Position numbers and translations under genes: made by a program. Positions 25,294-34,267 of a DNA stretch of 64,000 nucleotides are shown one piece after another. Each line of letters begins with the position of its first letter. The stretch's first letter is position 1. The notes below the pieces were generated by a model. That model made no database searches. It was given only the letters and a program-made list of their open reading frames with translations, and was not told the DNA's origin. Source of the stretch: Clostridium beijerinckii (GTDB taxonomy: Bacteria > Bacillota > Clostridia > Clostridiales > Clostridiaceae); the NCBI RefSeq assembly GCF_018223745.1, contig NZ_CP073653.1:3682001-3746000 (forward strand). The letters are read 5' to 3'.

Positions 25294-25689
25294 TTAGATA
25301 ATCTTATGTTTTACTTTGAATCCTTTACCATCATTTATGATATTTATTCCTAAAATATCAGTGAATTGTTTAAGACTTTTCATATTATTTATAAATTTAA
25401 CATTTCCTTTAGCAATCAATTTCTTAATTACTTCTATTATGTCTTTTTTTTCAGCAGAACTTAGTTCCATAGAATTACTTAGACACTCTCTATTAATATA
25501 AGTTAAAGTAGTCCATGCCTGCTCCTCTGATATACTGTTTATATCCATTAACACCCATGTAAAATCTTTTCTTCTACTATTTTCAGGATATGCAGCTTTA
25601 AAAAATTCTATAAAATTATTTATTGGCTTGGGATCTTTTTCTTTAACATACTTTCCAAGCTGTGATTTTAAACTATTCTTTAAATACAT
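25294..25689 (-). CDS. Hypothetical protein, about 131 residues
   Basis: Not recognised. A soluble, helical, basic protein: LKNSLKSQLGKYVKEKDPKP, NNFIEFFKAAYPE, AEKKDIIEVIKKLIAKGN. The ATG at 25689 has no ribosome site; in frame upstream are some 20 open codons (YTKIDNLKDAIKPN) without ATG, GTG or TTG, preceded by AAGGTG. Either an ATT start is used or a base has been gained near 25745, where a GTG frame (MKYL) runs into the same reading. Ends inside the SASP promoter block. Confidence 0.55.
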   Translation of the reverse strand: MYLKNSLKSQLGKYVKEKDPKPINNFIEFFKAAYPENSRRKDFTWVLMDINSISEEQAWTTLTYINRECLSNSMELSSAEKKDIIEVIKKLIAKGNVKFINNMKSLKQFTDILGINIINDGKGFKVKHKII

Positions 25690-25788
25690 TATTGTATTGG
25701 GCTTTATAGCATCCTTTAAATTATCAATTTTAGTATAAATATTTCACCTTGAGCATTTAAATTACTATTATTAATCATTCTTTATTAA

Positions 25789-26661
25789 TTACGTTGTAGA
25801 CACATCTAAATTGTCATATGCACGATTTAGAGTATATCCTCTTCCCCCAACTTCCCTAACGTCTGATACTGTTATAAAAGCGCTATAATCAATTTTATTA
25901 ACAATATTTTTTACTTTTTGCAGCTTCTCAGCTGGAATAACTGTGCTGATAGCTTTAGCTTCAACTTTTGAGTATCCTTTTTCTGCATGCAATAAAGTTA
26001 CTCCTGTATCTGCCTCTGAGATAATAGCCTTTTTTATTTCATCATAATGATCGCTCATAATAACTACTTGTATCATTTCTTTTCCAAAAGTTAAAGTCTT
26101 ATTTAACATAAAATAAGTTAAAAATACAACAACCAGACCATACAATACATTAGTAGCACTTGAAAATGTAATCTGCAAAGTTAAAATGCATAAATCAATG
26201 ACATTTAAAGTGATATGAACTGGAGTATTAAATTTTTTATTTATTATAATTCCTATAATATCAATTCCACCAGATGATGCATTTGCTTTTAATATAAGTC
26301 CTGCTCCTATTCCTATTAAGCATCCTGCAAGGACACATGATAATAATATATCATTGCAATAATGATGCAAATTTTCATGCTTTTCAAAAAAGTCCAAAAG
26401 AATAGGAAATAAAAATGTAGATACTAAAGTAGATAAAGCAAATTTCTTTCCTAAAAAAAATAATGCCGATAAAAATAATGCAATGCTTATAATGTACACA
26501 ACTATTGTCAAGCTTGCCCCAGTAAAATGATTTATCACTCTTCCTAATCCTGTAACTCCACCAACAATAATATTATTCTCTAATATTAATGTGCTAATAG
26601 CAAAAGCTATTAATATATTCCCTAGAAGAATGTAAATTAAACTATTGATTTTTCCTTTCAT
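25789..26661 (-). CDS. YitT-family membrane protein (DUF161 + DUF2179)
   Basis: 290 residues: five or six membrane segments (NSLIYILLGNILIAFAISTL, ASSGGIDIIGIII with the conserved SGG) then a C-terminal cytoplasmic DUF2179 domain (VVIMSDHYDEIKKAII, GVTLLHAEKGYS). Function is unknown; some members are linked to arsenite or nucleobase handling. Start set at 26661, after GGGGTGA. Divergent from the Crp/Fnr gene, with a palindromic operator in the 85-bp gap. Confidence 0.9.
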   Translation of the reverse strand: MKGKINSLIYILLGNILIAFAISTLILENNIIVGGVTGLGRVINHFTGASLTIVVYIISIALFLSALFFLGKKFALSTLVSTFLFPILLDFFEKHENLHHYCNDILLSCVLAGCLIGIGAGLILKANASSGGIDIIGIIINKKFNTPVHITLNVIDLCILTLQITFSSATNVLYGLVVVFLTYFMLNKTLTFGKEMIQVVIMSDHYDEIKKAIISEADTGVTLLHAEKGYSKVEAKAISTVIPAEKLQKVKNIVNKIDYSAFITVSDVREVGGRGYTLNRAYDNLDVSTT

Positions 26662-26706
26662 ATTATCACCCCAAGACACAGAATACCATAATACTTGAAA
26701 CAAAAA

Positions 26707-26722
26707 TGTAATCTATGTTACA
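26707..26722. promoter_or_regulatory. Crp/Fnr-type operator
   Basis: TGTAATCTATGTTACA is a perfect TGTAA-N6-TTACA palindrome with the spacing of Crp/Fnr sites. It lies between divergent yitT and the regulator gene and overlaps a TACAAT box 22 bp before the regulator's TTG start, suggesting autoregulation. Confidence 0.65.
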
Positions 26723-26746
26723 ATCTCATAAAAGAAGGTGAAAAAT

Positions 26747-27394
26747 TTGGATAAAATAAAAATTCCAGAAGAATTATATTATTATTTTGAAAAAGTTGGA
26801 AAATCATTAACATATAATAAGAATGATATTATCTATATGCAAGATGATAACGCAACCCATTTATACTTAATAAAGGCTGGCCGAGTAAGAGTATATTCTT
26901 CTTCAAAAGACGGTAGTGAAATTACAATAGAGATAGTTGAAAAAGGTAGAATATTTGGTGAATCATCTTTCATTCAAAGTTCAAAACAGCCTACTACAGT
27001 AAGTGCGGTTAATGATGTTGAATTGATTTCTTGTTCATTAGAAGATCTGTATCCTTACCTAACTCAATCAAAAGAATTGATGATTCTGCTTTTTCAGTTG
27101 CTTTCAAATACATGTAATCATCTTTCAAGTCTGCTTAACCAAGCTTACTTTTATAATCGTTATGAAAAGGTAGCTAATTTTTTATTGCAACAGACAGCTG
27201 TTCCTAATAAAGATAAAAATATAAGCGAAGATTGCATTCCTTATTCTCATGAAGAAATCGCTTCTTGCATTGGTCTAAATAGAGTTACAACCACCAAGAT
27301 ATTAAACTACTTTAGCAAACTAGGATATATTAAACTAAAATATAAAAAGGTAATAATACTAGAACGAGAAGCTTTAATTAAATATGTAGAGTAA
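26747..27394 (+). CDS. Crp/Fnr-family transcriptional regulator
   Basis: 215 residues. N-terminal cyclic nucleotide-binding-type beta-roll (DIIYMQDDNATHLYLIKAGR, GSEITIEIVEKGRIFGESS), a long dimer helix, and a C-terminal winged HTH (YSHEEIASCIGLNRVTTTKI). No N-terminal Cys cluster, so not an Fe-S oxygen sensor; the effector is unknown. The start is TTG 26747, 8 bases after AGAAGG. Its probable operator lies upstream. Possibly controls the divergent yitT. Confidence 0.92.
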   Translation: MDKIKIPEELYYYFEKVGKSLTYNKNDIIYMQDDNATHLYLIKAGRVRVYSSSKDGSEITIEIVEKGRIFGESSFIQSSKQPTTVSAVNDVELISCSLEDLYPYLTQSKELMILLFQLLSNTCNHLSSLLNQAYFYNRYEKVANFLLQQTAVPNKDKNISEDCIPYSHEEIASCIGLNRVTTTKILNYFSKLGYIKLKYKKVIILEREALIKYVE

Positions 27395-27418
27395 AAGGCT
27401 AAAATTATCTTAAAAATA

Positions 27419-27492
27419 GGCTATGTTTTAATATAATGTTGAAATATAGCCTATAAAAATTATAAGTGGGATTTCCCACCTACAATACTTAA
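27419..27492. repeat. Double-hairpin intergenic repeat, copy 3
   Basis: GGCTATGTTTTAATATAATG then TTGAAATATAGCC (near-perfect first stem), then GTGGGATTTCCCAC (perfect second stem). Lies right after the Crp/Fnr gene. Confidence 0.65.
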
Positions 27493-27529
27493 TATATATG
27501 AAAATTATGAAATATTTATATATATGTCT

Positions 27530-28075
27530 TTAAAGTGTAATTTTAAATATTTTTCCTTTCCTATGAAATAAATTGTTATCACTATAACTTGAATATTCTC
27601 CTACTTCTATGCCCAAACGATTATACATAGAAAATACCTTAGGATGACTTGATTTTAAATAAATTGCTTTATAATGTTTAGATTTATAATATTGTATTAT
27701 GTTCTTCAACCACATTTCTCCATTTCCTCTGCCTTCTTGGGCTATATGAAAATAGTTGAATATCAAAATGTCTTTATCCTCTTCGTTTATCTTTATAGGT
27801 TCTTTAAAAAACATCTTATAATCAAGAATGCCACTACTAACAAGAGCAACACCTAAACATTTTTCGTCTTTCTTCATAATATGAAAGTCCATATTTATAT
27901 TTTCATTGTTTCTTACATTCTCAATTAATTTACAGCAATGATAAACTTCATTATAATCATCCCACTCATTTTCCGCTTTAAACAGTAAATTTTGTATTAT
28001 TGGTGCAAGATATTCGCTTTTAAATTCACTTGAAACTCCAAAATTAATACCATTAGTTTTGCTAATAATCTTCAT
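27530..28075 (-). CDS. GNAT-family acetyltransferase
   Basis: 181 residues. The acetyl-CoA site is FHIAQEGRGNGEMWLKNIIQ (R-G-x-G-x motif), followed by KAIYLKSSHPKVFSMYNRLG, the C-terminal GNAT strand-helix. The first 90 residues (AENEWDDYNEVYHCCKLIEN) are less typical. AAGGAGG lies 6 bases before the ATG. Substrate unknown. Sits between the Crp/Fnr gene and the IS110 element, whose left end must lie within 150 bp of its start. Confidence 0.78.
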   Translation of the reverse strand: MKIISKTNGINFGVSSEFKSEYLAPIIQNLLFKAENEWDDYNEVYHCCKLIENVRNNENINMDFHIMKKDEKCLGVALVSSGILDYKMFFKEPIKINEEDKDILIFNYFHIAQEGRGNGEMWLKNIIQYYKSKHYKAIYLKSSHPKVFSMYNRLGIEVGEYSSYSDNNLFHRKGKIFKITL

Positions 28076-28285
28076 TAACGAACCTCCTTGTATAATCTAG
28101 TTGTAACATTTGATAGAAAACTATTTATCTTTCTAACGAACATTACACCTCTTATTATTTTTAATATTCTAATTTATTACTTTGCCTACGCCCCGATAGG
28201 GAATATGCATTTCATATCTTAAATAGTTTTTTATTTAAATTCCTTAAAGGAATCTAACCAAGTTTTATATAGTCTAGTATAATAC

Positions 28286-28480
28286 TCCTGAATAGAAGAT
28301 AGATGTAAACCTCCTGGGAGGTCTTTTAGAACCTATACCCGTAAAAAAGCGTATCATTTCATCAGGTAGAATTCTATGTTTAGCTGGTTGGGTTTCCCTT
28401 CGGGAATTACCCGTGTCACAAACAAGGTTATAAGCTATCTGACAGAGTGGAAGTTCTATTCTATATCTAAAATTTAATTT
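28286..28480 (+). ncRNA. Candidate bridge RNA of the IS110 element
   Basis: Starts just after TAGTATAAT (-10 at 28276-28281). Visible stems: ACCTCC-TGG-GAGGT, then a long domain closed by TAGAA (28368) and TTCTA (28454) and carrying GGGTTTCCC-TTCG-GGAATTACCC. IS110-type elements express such an RNA from the leader; its loops pair with target and donor DNA. Which loop does what cannot be told from one copy. Confidence 0.5.
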
Positions 28481-28495
28481 AAGGAGATATATACA

Positions 28496-29797
28496 ATGTC
28501 TAATTTTTTTTATAGTCCTGTAATAGGAATTGATGTTTCAGCTGATTTTTCATATACTGCAATACTCGCACCGAATGGTGATATTTATAAGAAGTCATTT
28601 AAAATAAAGCATGATCTCAATGGCTTCAACCACTTAGTTAATGAAATAAAAAAAGTGGAAGAAGAGTTTAACATGAAAACTGCAATTTTCATGGAGTCCA
28701 CTGGCGTGTACCATTTATCTCTTTTCCACTATCTTAATAAATATTTCGATAACACATTTGTTATCAATCCACTCGTTACTAAGTCTAACAAAAATGGTGA
28801 CATAAGAAAAGTGAAAAATGATAAAAAAGACGTTTTATCTATTGCAACAATAGGAAAATTTCAAAACATTAAGTTATCACAACAACTTAGCCTTGATATT
28901 TTTCTTCTGAAAAATCTTGTAAGAGAGTATTACAAACTTACAGATACTAGCTCTACTTTTAAGAAAAAATTATCCGCTGATTTAAGAGTTATTTTTCCTG
29001 GCTATAATACTATATTTTCAGATTCAACATCTAAAAGTTCAATTGAGCTTTTAAGTCAATATCCAACGCCACAATCAATTTTAGAGGCACCTAAGGAAAA
29101 TATAATTAAGATTTTCCTTAATAGCTCTAAAAAGGGCATTATCTGGTCGGAAAATACATATTCCAAATTATTTAAGGTTGCTAATGAAGCTAAAATAATT
29201 GGCTTACCGTTAGACGGTTTAGCCGTCAAAATAGCCAGCTCTATAACATTAATAAAAACTATTCAATCAGAGATTGATACATTGCTACAGAAAATTAACA
29301 ATTTTATACAGTCTGAAACTTTTCCTGAATCTATTAGAGCTAATATTGAACTAATTGATTCAATTCCTGGCATAGGGCAATTAACTGCTATTACTATAAT
29401 AGCTGAAATAGGTGATATTGATGGTTTTCTTAAGCCCAAACATCTTGTAGCTTTCTTTGGTATTGATAGCTCAGTTAATCAATCAGGTAATTTTAAAGGC
29501 GATGATAATAAAATTTCAAAAAGAGGAACTCGAATCGGTCGAAGAGCATTATATTCTGTTGCACTAGCTTCAATCCGTAACAATCGTAATGGAGTTCCTA
29601 TAAATAAAGTCCTATTAGATTATTATCAAATAAACCTTAAAGGCAAAAAGCCTAAAATCGCCTTAGTCGCTATAATGCATAAAATTATAAACTACATTTT
29701 TGCTGTTCTCCGAAATCAAACTCCGTTTGAGCAAAGAGATCCCAAAATACATAAGCAAATGTTCCTAGAAAATAACTCTTTAAACAAAGTCGCTTAA
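28496..29797 (+). CDS. IS110-family transposase
   Basis: 433 residues. The N-terminal DEDD RuvC-like domain begins VIGIDVSADFSY (first Asp) with FMESTGVYHL (Glu) and KNDKKDVLSIATIG (Asp pair); a coiled region follows; the C-terminal Tnp20 domain has SIPGIGQLTAITIIAEIG, LVAFFGIDSS and ISKRGTRIGRRAL with the Ser-containing motif of the family. The protein works as a bridge-RNA-guided recombinase in characterised relatives. Complete and apparently intact. TAAGGAG lies 9 bases before the ATG. Confidence 0.95.
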   Translation: MSNFFYSPVIGIDVSADFSYTAILAPNGDIYKKSFKIKHDLNGFNHLVNEIKKVEEEFNMKTAIFMESTGVYHLSLFHYLNKYFDNTFVINPLVTKSNKNGDIRKVKNDKKDVLSIATIGKFQNIKLSQQLSLDIFLLKNLVREYYKLTDTSSTFKKKLSADLRVIFPGYNTIFSDSTSKSSIELLSQYPTPQSILEAPKENIIKIFLNSSKKGIIWSENTYSKLFKVANEAKIIGLPLDGLAVKIASSITLIKTIQSEIDTLLQKINNFIQSETFPESIRANIELIDSIPGIGQLTAITIIAEIGDIDGFLKPKHLVAFFGIDSSVNQSGNFKGDDNKISKRGTRIGRRALYSVALASIRNNRNGVPINKVLLDYYQINLKGKKPKIALVAIMHKIINYIFAVLRNQTPFEQRDPKIHKQMFLENNSLNKVA

Positions 29798-29880
29798 TTT
29801 TATTCCAATTTCTGTAACCGTTCGTGTTTTAAAACGGTTTGTTTGCCATACTCTTTTTCCAAAAACTATTTTTTTGAAAA

Positions 29881-30411
29881 TTAACTTGACTATTATTAGC
29901 TGGTCTTTTTAAATAATGCTCTTAATTAATTGCTATTGCTTACTTGATTATAGTTTTTTTATAATGCTTATTATAACATAATTTACAAAACACCATGTAT
30001 TCTATACGAATACTTCATCTGCTTCAATAACACCATCAACATATACCTCACCTAAAAATGTGCTTATACAATCAAGAAGATAATATCTTGATTAGTAATA
30101 ATTTAAAAGGGGCCACTGACAATTTGAGAGTGAAATTTCCTTTAAAATCCTCACTTGTTATTTTAAAGTATACTATTTCAAATCTACCATGAAACAATAA
30201 AAAAATCGCAGGCGACTGTGGTTAAGTTCCGTATTGTGCTTCGCACTCTTTTCATATGTGTAGATTTTTTTTACGCATCTGCCTTTCCGAACGCATGTGA
30301 GGAAAATCTGGCAGGCGAATAAGATTTCTTTTTTATTCTTTTTCTATACAAAAACTAATTAAATAGCCTTCTTCATAAGTTATCCACAGATTCTATTACA
30401 TTATAAATTCC
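29881..30411. other. Gene-free spacer with decayed mobile-element pieces
   Basis: On the minus strand 30000-30065 reads LGEVYVDGVIEADEVFV, which resembles the catalytic strand of ISXO2/IS1595 transposases but is open for only about 22 codons. From 30110 (GGGGCCACTGACAATTTGAG) to 30330 the sequence looks like IS end material without a gene. A single TTATCCACA at 30380 is not an origin. Confidence 0.3.
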
Positions 30412-31671
30412 CACAAGTGTTGATTAACCAAATTTTTACTTTAAATTATTAACTTATTTTTGATATTTTTCAAAAATAAGTTAATAGATATATAGACTTC
30501 GACCTTAAGACTTTTTTTAAGCAATTTTCTTACAAATTGAATTAGTGATAATTTAACATATTTTAAATTTTTAGTCGTTTCAACATAAGTAAATTGAAGC
30601 AAAACATAAGCTATCAATGATATGAAAAGTTGATTATAGACAGCATTTTCAGTTGTTCCAAATATTCTTTTTACATTCAAGTTTTGTTTTATAAATTTAA
30701 AGAAGGTTTCAATTTTCCAACGTTCCTTGTATATTTCTGCTATTTTTTCTGGAGTAATGTTCATTAGGTCAGTGCACACTTTTACTGATTTACCATAATA
30801 ATCAGTAAATTCAACTACTCTAAATCTATTTTGAGTTTTTTTAGTCTCTTTTCCTAAATAACATGTAACATCTCGAATTACAGAAGAATTTTCTACTACT
30901 CCTAAACTTCTCAATTTCTTTGGTTTTGAAAGTATTGTATTATTTTTTATTCTTATAACAAAAGATTGTTTTATTTCTTTAAACATATCAAATCTCTCAT
31001 GATTTTCATAAGCCCTATCTTCAACTAAAATAGAGTGTACATCTATTAAACCTTCACCTATCGGTCCATCATGCTTTTTAGCAATAGTTTCAATAACTTT
31101 TTGTGGTGTAAAGTCATTAATATTTAAAGATATATGAAGTTTTATTCCAGATTTCTTCCCATTAAATTTTGCCCATTTAAGACGGTTTTCACCTACGGTC
31201 ACGGTAGTTGAATCAATTGCTATTAATTGTTTTGGCAAATTTAGAATTCTTCGCATTCTACGATTACATTTAGAAACAATAATCTCAAATAAAGTTTTAG
31301 AAATTTTGTAATCTACCTTAGAGGCTTTTTTAGAAATAGTTGAATAATCAACTGGTGTTAGCCCTACTGATTCCATATGCTCAACGCCATCCCTATAACT
31401 CTTATATTCATTCGTAGCTGCTGCAATAAAGAATTTTATTAAATCATATAATGTGAATTTTCTTGCAGTATCAACATATTCTAAAATTTTACTAAATTTT
31501 TCAACTTCCTTTTCACTTAAAAATGTTTGAAATATATCAAATATAGTGGTAGTATTTTTCATGAGGGCATTCTCCTTAAGTATTATTTTGGTTCGCACTT
31601 TAATATTACTACAGAATGACCTCATTTTTTATATATTTTCACTTCTATTTTTTGGTTAATCAACACATATG
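30412..31671 (-). mobile_element. Complete IS4-family insertion sequence with target duplication
   Basis: Ends are 21-bp inverted repeats with two mismatches (CACAAGTG then TTGATTAACCAAA at 30412-30432; partner 31651-31671). ATAAATTCC flanks both sides directly (30403-30411 and 31672-31680), a 9-bp target duplication. The element is 1260 bp with one transposase gene, so the insertion looks recent. Confidence 0.9.
30441..31562 (-). CDS. IS4-family transposase
   Basis: 373 residues, DDE transposase. The first catalytic Asp is in LIAIDSTTVTVG, the second in SILVEDRAYEN, and the C1 motif YKERWKIETFFKFIKQNL is the Y-(2)-R-(3)-E-(6)-K signature of IS4. A beta-strand insertion between DD and E is present. 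Start at ATG 31562, after AAGGAG; an upstream in-frame extension crosses the ribosome site and is rejected. Intact. Confidence 0.94.
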   Translation of the reverse strand: MKNTTTIFDIFQTFLSEKEVEKFSKILEYVDTARKFTLYDLIKFFIAAATNEYKSYRDGVEHMESVGLTPVDYSTISKKASKVDYKISKTLFEIIVSKCNRRMRRILNLPKQLIAIDSTTVTVGENRLKWAKFNGKKSGIKLHISLNINDFTPQKVIETIAKKHDGPIGEGLIDVHSILVEDRAYENHERFDMFKEIKQSFVIRIKNNTILSKPKKLRSLGVVENSSVIRDVTCYLGKETKKTQNRFRVVEFTDYYGKSVKVCTDLMNITPEKIAEIYKERWKIETFFKFIKQNLNVKRIFGTTENAVYNQLFISLIAYVLLQFTYVETTKNLKYVKLSLIQFVRKLLKKSLKVEVYISINLFLKNIKNKLII

Positions 31672-31689
31672 ATAAATTCCTATAGAATA

Positions 31690-31738
31690 AAAAAAAGAAT
31701 GTAGTAGATTTGTTGTACACAAATCTAGCTACATACCT
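31690..31738 (-). terminator. Terminator after 31817-32194
   Basis: ATGTAG.AGATTTG and CAAATCTAGCTACAT form a 14-bp stem; on the minus strand it is followed by TTCTTTTTTTTATTC. Confidence 0.85.
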
Positions 31739-31816
31739 GAATATTGTGGTATATAGATTCTTTCATAATTACAAGACAATAAAAATCTAAATCACTATAC
31801 TGTAAATGTATAACAT

Positions 31817-32194
31817 TTACTCCTTTGTCACGCGCGCAAATGTCTCATTCCACTCTTCGACCTCTATCCTTTTATACAAATTGTCATTCACATAAATTGC
31901 TACCTCATCATAATTCGAATCTTCTATCTCTTCCTCAATAAAAAATGGCATCACTATAGGAATGCAATACTCCCCTTCTTCTTCAGGCTTACGCCCCATT
32001 TTAATAAAAAGTTCTGCTACTCCTGGATCTTTTATATGCACAATATTGCCTGGATAAGTGCCAACTATTTTAACTTCATCACATGGCGTTGGCATCTCAC
32101 CTGTCACAAATATATAAATTATCCCGTCTCTTCTATATGCAGTAGCTTTTTCTAATGCTCTCATCATTGTTCTATATGGACTTCTATCAAACAT
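31817..32194 (-). CDS. Hypothetical protein, 125 residues
   Basis: Not recognised. A soluble, strongly acidic protein: GIIYIFVTGEMPTP, KIVGTYPGNIVHIKDPG, then EEEIEDSNYDEVAIYVND and EVEEWNETFARV. The MMRALEKATAYRRDG helix opens it. No membrane segment or signal. GGAG lies 6 bases before the ATG at 32194. Single gene flanked by strong terminators on both sides, so independently expressed. Confidence 0.6.
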   Translation of the reverse strand: MFDRSPYRTMMRALEKATAYRRDGIIYIFVTGEMPTPCDEVKIVGTYPGNIVHIKDPGVAELFIKMGRKPEEEGEYCIPIVMPFFIEEEIEDSNYDEVAIYVNDNLYKRIEVEEWNETFARVTKE

Positions 32195-32276
32195 ATCTTT
32201 CTCCAAAGAATTTATTAATAATTTATATTATGAATATGACTCTTAATAGTTGCTTATCATGAATATTTCTTAATAA

Positions 32277-32310
32277 AATACCACAACACTCATGAATGTT
32301 GTGGTATTAA
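32277..32310. terminator. Perfect hairpin terminator
   Basis: TACCACAACA and TGTTGTGGTA around CTCATGAA; A and T runs on both sides. No plus-strand gene precedes it nearby; on the minus strand it lies upstream of 32194 and would insulate that gene. Confidence 0.7.
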
Positions 32311-32421
32311 AAATTTGGAAATTATAAATCATTTTACACGCTTTTTCATTAGTTAATTTATAAAGATTAATATGAATATACTTACAAAGTTGTTAAAACT
32401 CTAAGTTAATATCTTCACTTG

Positions 32422-32695
32422 AAATCATAAACTATACTTAAACTATGAAATACCTTCAAACCAGAAATGAGTGATATACTTTTGTGGAATGTTTTATTGG
32501 TAATTTTGATGGATGTGATTCTTTGGCTATAAGTTGTTCCAAATGTGCTAGTTCAAAGCTTGTTCTTTGAGGCTAGCACTTTGGGTTCAACTTTATAGCC
32601 CTAGAATCACCCATTATAATTACCTAAAAACTGGAACAAAAGTATATTATTCATTTCGGTGAAGTATACACATAAGTATAGATTATAGGTGGATA
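32422..32695. repeat. Long-hairpin element, A/A type (4)
   Basis: Cleanest copy. Left arm: CCAGAAATGAGTGATATACT, GATTCTTTGGCTATAAGTTG, GTGCTAGTTCAAAG. Right arm: CTTTGAGGCTAGCAC, CAACTTTATAGCCCTAGAAT, AGTATATTATTCATTTCGG. The arms meet with almost no loop at about 32561. Confidence 0.8.
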
Positions 32696-32702
32696 TTTAT
32701 AT

Positions 32703-33494
32703 TTAAATGTTATCTAAATCATTAAAATATCTGCTCATTTTGCTCATAGCTAATTTCTTTGAAGCTCCTGATTTTCGCCACTCTTCAACCTGTTCCATGG
32801 CTTCATTAGGATTCTTTCCTAAGCCAACAAGTACACCTGATAATATAAATTCTTGATACAAATGCTCAGAATTGACCCCTTCTTTTGATTCTGTTAAGGC
32901 GCGATTAACTAGTGGAGCAATATAACTAACCCAATCATCTGGAGTAAGATCATTTGTGTTCTCTATATTTTCTGTAATAACTGTATCTTGTCTCATTAAG
33001 CTTCTATTCATAGATTCATTATTTCCAATACTATTTAATGTAAATAGATAATTGTATTTTGAAGCATGCTTTAATTCGTCTGTAATTATATCAAATAATA
33101 CATCCCTGTAAACTCCTTCAGGAAGTCCTCTCCTAATAGCTCTATATCTTTCTACTGCTGCTAGCTCTCCAAATAAAGCTTTCTTAATACCTTCTAAATA
33201 TGATTCAGGGACTTCAAAATTTGCTTCTTCACTCTCCATTGTAGCATCCATATCACCTGTAAAATCTTCATAGATCCCTCTAAACAACATATTATGTCTG
33301 CGCTCATCATCTCTAATAGATGATATTATTTCTTTCTCTTCATTTGTTGGCGCTTCACTAATAAGATAATCATAAAACAATTCATCTTCTCTTTCTCCTT
33401 GAATTGCTTTTTTTACCCCCTGAATTGCTATCTGTAACTGATCATCATTGTTCATCTGATAATTATTACTCATTTGATTATTATTGTTTTCCAT
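32703..33494 (-). CDS. Ferritin-like domain protein
   Basis: 263 residues. After an Asn/Gln-rich N-terminus (ENNNNQMSNNYQMNN), a four-helix diiron-type domain is visible: AIQGEREDELFYDYLI, SSIRDDERRHNMLFRGIYE (E-x-x-H), FGELAAVERYRAI, FDIITDELKHASKYNYL (E-x-x-H). All four helices carry the Glu/His ligand pattern of rubrerythrin-like proteins; no rubredoxin Cys domain. The C-terminal third (VNRALTESKEGVNSEH) may be a second partial helical unit. Probably oxidative-stress or spore-linked iron handling; inferred. GGAG is 15 bases before the ATG, rather far. Confidence 0.8.
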   Translation of the reverse strand: MENNNNQMSNNYQMNNDDQLQIAIQGVKKAIQGEREDELFYDYLISEAPTNEEKEIISSIRDDERRHNMLFRGIYEDFTGDMDATMESEEANFEVPESYLEGIKKALFGELAAVERYRAIRRGLPEGVYRDVLFDIITDELKHASKYNYLFTLNSIGNNESMNRSLMRQDTVITENIENTNDLTPDDWVSYIAPLVNRALTESKEGVNSEHLYQEFILSGVLVGLGKNPNEAMEQVEEWRKSGASKKLAMSKMSRYFNDLDNI

Positions 33495-33772
33495 AAAATA
33501 TTATTGATTCTCCTACAAATAATTAACTCACTTTCATTGTATTAATTTATAATTCATTTGTGCATTAAAATCAATAATCCCCTAGCTATGCCAATAATAT
33601 AAATTATCTCAATTCAGTATACTTATCACCCACATTTCCATGTGGTACTAGCAGTCAATAAAAGTTACTTTAAAAAACAAAATTTATATATAAACCTATT
33701 TTGAAATATAATTCAGTTTAATATTATGGTATAATTTGGTTTACATAACTTGTATGTTAGGAGTTATTATTT

Positions 33773-34216
33773 ATGAGAAATAAAAAGAAATTTTCAATAT
33801 TGCTTTTTTCAATTTTATTAATATTAGCTTTAGGAACAGGATATTACTTATATCATAAACCTGGAACTTTGAATAGTTTTTTATTAAATAATTATAACAA
33901 AGAAAATATTGAACAAGTAGAGATTAGAAGTACACTTTCGAGACAAGATAAATCAATTAAAGATAAGGATAAAATAAATGAAATCTTAGCTAATGTTTCC
34001 AACATAAAATTAGTTCGACATTATGGTAGTACAGCTAATAAAACAAAGGGTGCTATTCATATTTACATTTATGATAAAAGCAGGATTACTACTGATATTA
34101 TCATACATGGGAAAGAATATATTAATATTATCAATGACTATGATAACTCAAATAAAGAGTATAAAATCATTGATAATAGCTTAGATTTAGATTATATAAA
34201 TAGATTAATTTCATAA
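33773..34216 (+). CDS. Membrane-anchored protein, similar plan to 13920-14396
   Basis: 147 residues. FSILLFSILLILALGTGYYL is an N-terminal anchor; the outside domain has QVEIRSTLSRQDKSIKDKDK and INEILANVSNIKLV, ending in a NRLIS helix. Layout (anchor, strand, K-D-K-x-K-I-N-E helix, strands) matches DUF5301-like proteins, tentative. TAGGAG lies before the ATG. Single gene with its own terminator. Confidence 0.6.
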   Translation: MRNKKKFSILLFSILLILALGTGYYLYHKPGTLNSFLLNNYNKENIEQVEIRSTLSRQDKSIKDKDKINEILANVSNIKLVRHYGSTANKTKGAIHIYIYDKSRITTDIIIHGKEYINIINDYDNSNKEYKIIDNSLDLDYINRLIS

Positions 34217-34267
34217 AAAAATCAGTATCTAATAATGCAGCAGCTGGCGATATTACTATCGGATAAA

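Larger units (their letters stand above)
28150..29880 (+). mobile_element. IS110-family insertion sequence (approximate bounds)
   Basis: A single IS110-type transposase gene with about 300 bp of structured non-coding DNA before it and about 80 bp after it. No terminal inverted repeats, as expected for IS110. Exact ends cannot be fixed without an empty site; CGTTCGTGTTTTAAAACG after the stop is a hairpin that may be the right end. Confidence 0.7.

Noticed and set aside
30000..30065. ISXO2/IS1595 transposase gene
   Set aside because: Only about 22 open codons on the minus strand resemble it; recorded as possible debris, not as a gene.
30380..30388. Consensus DnaA box TTATCCACA
   Set aside because: Single copy in insertion-sequence debris, no AT-rich unwinding region with other boxes, no dnaA or dnaN.
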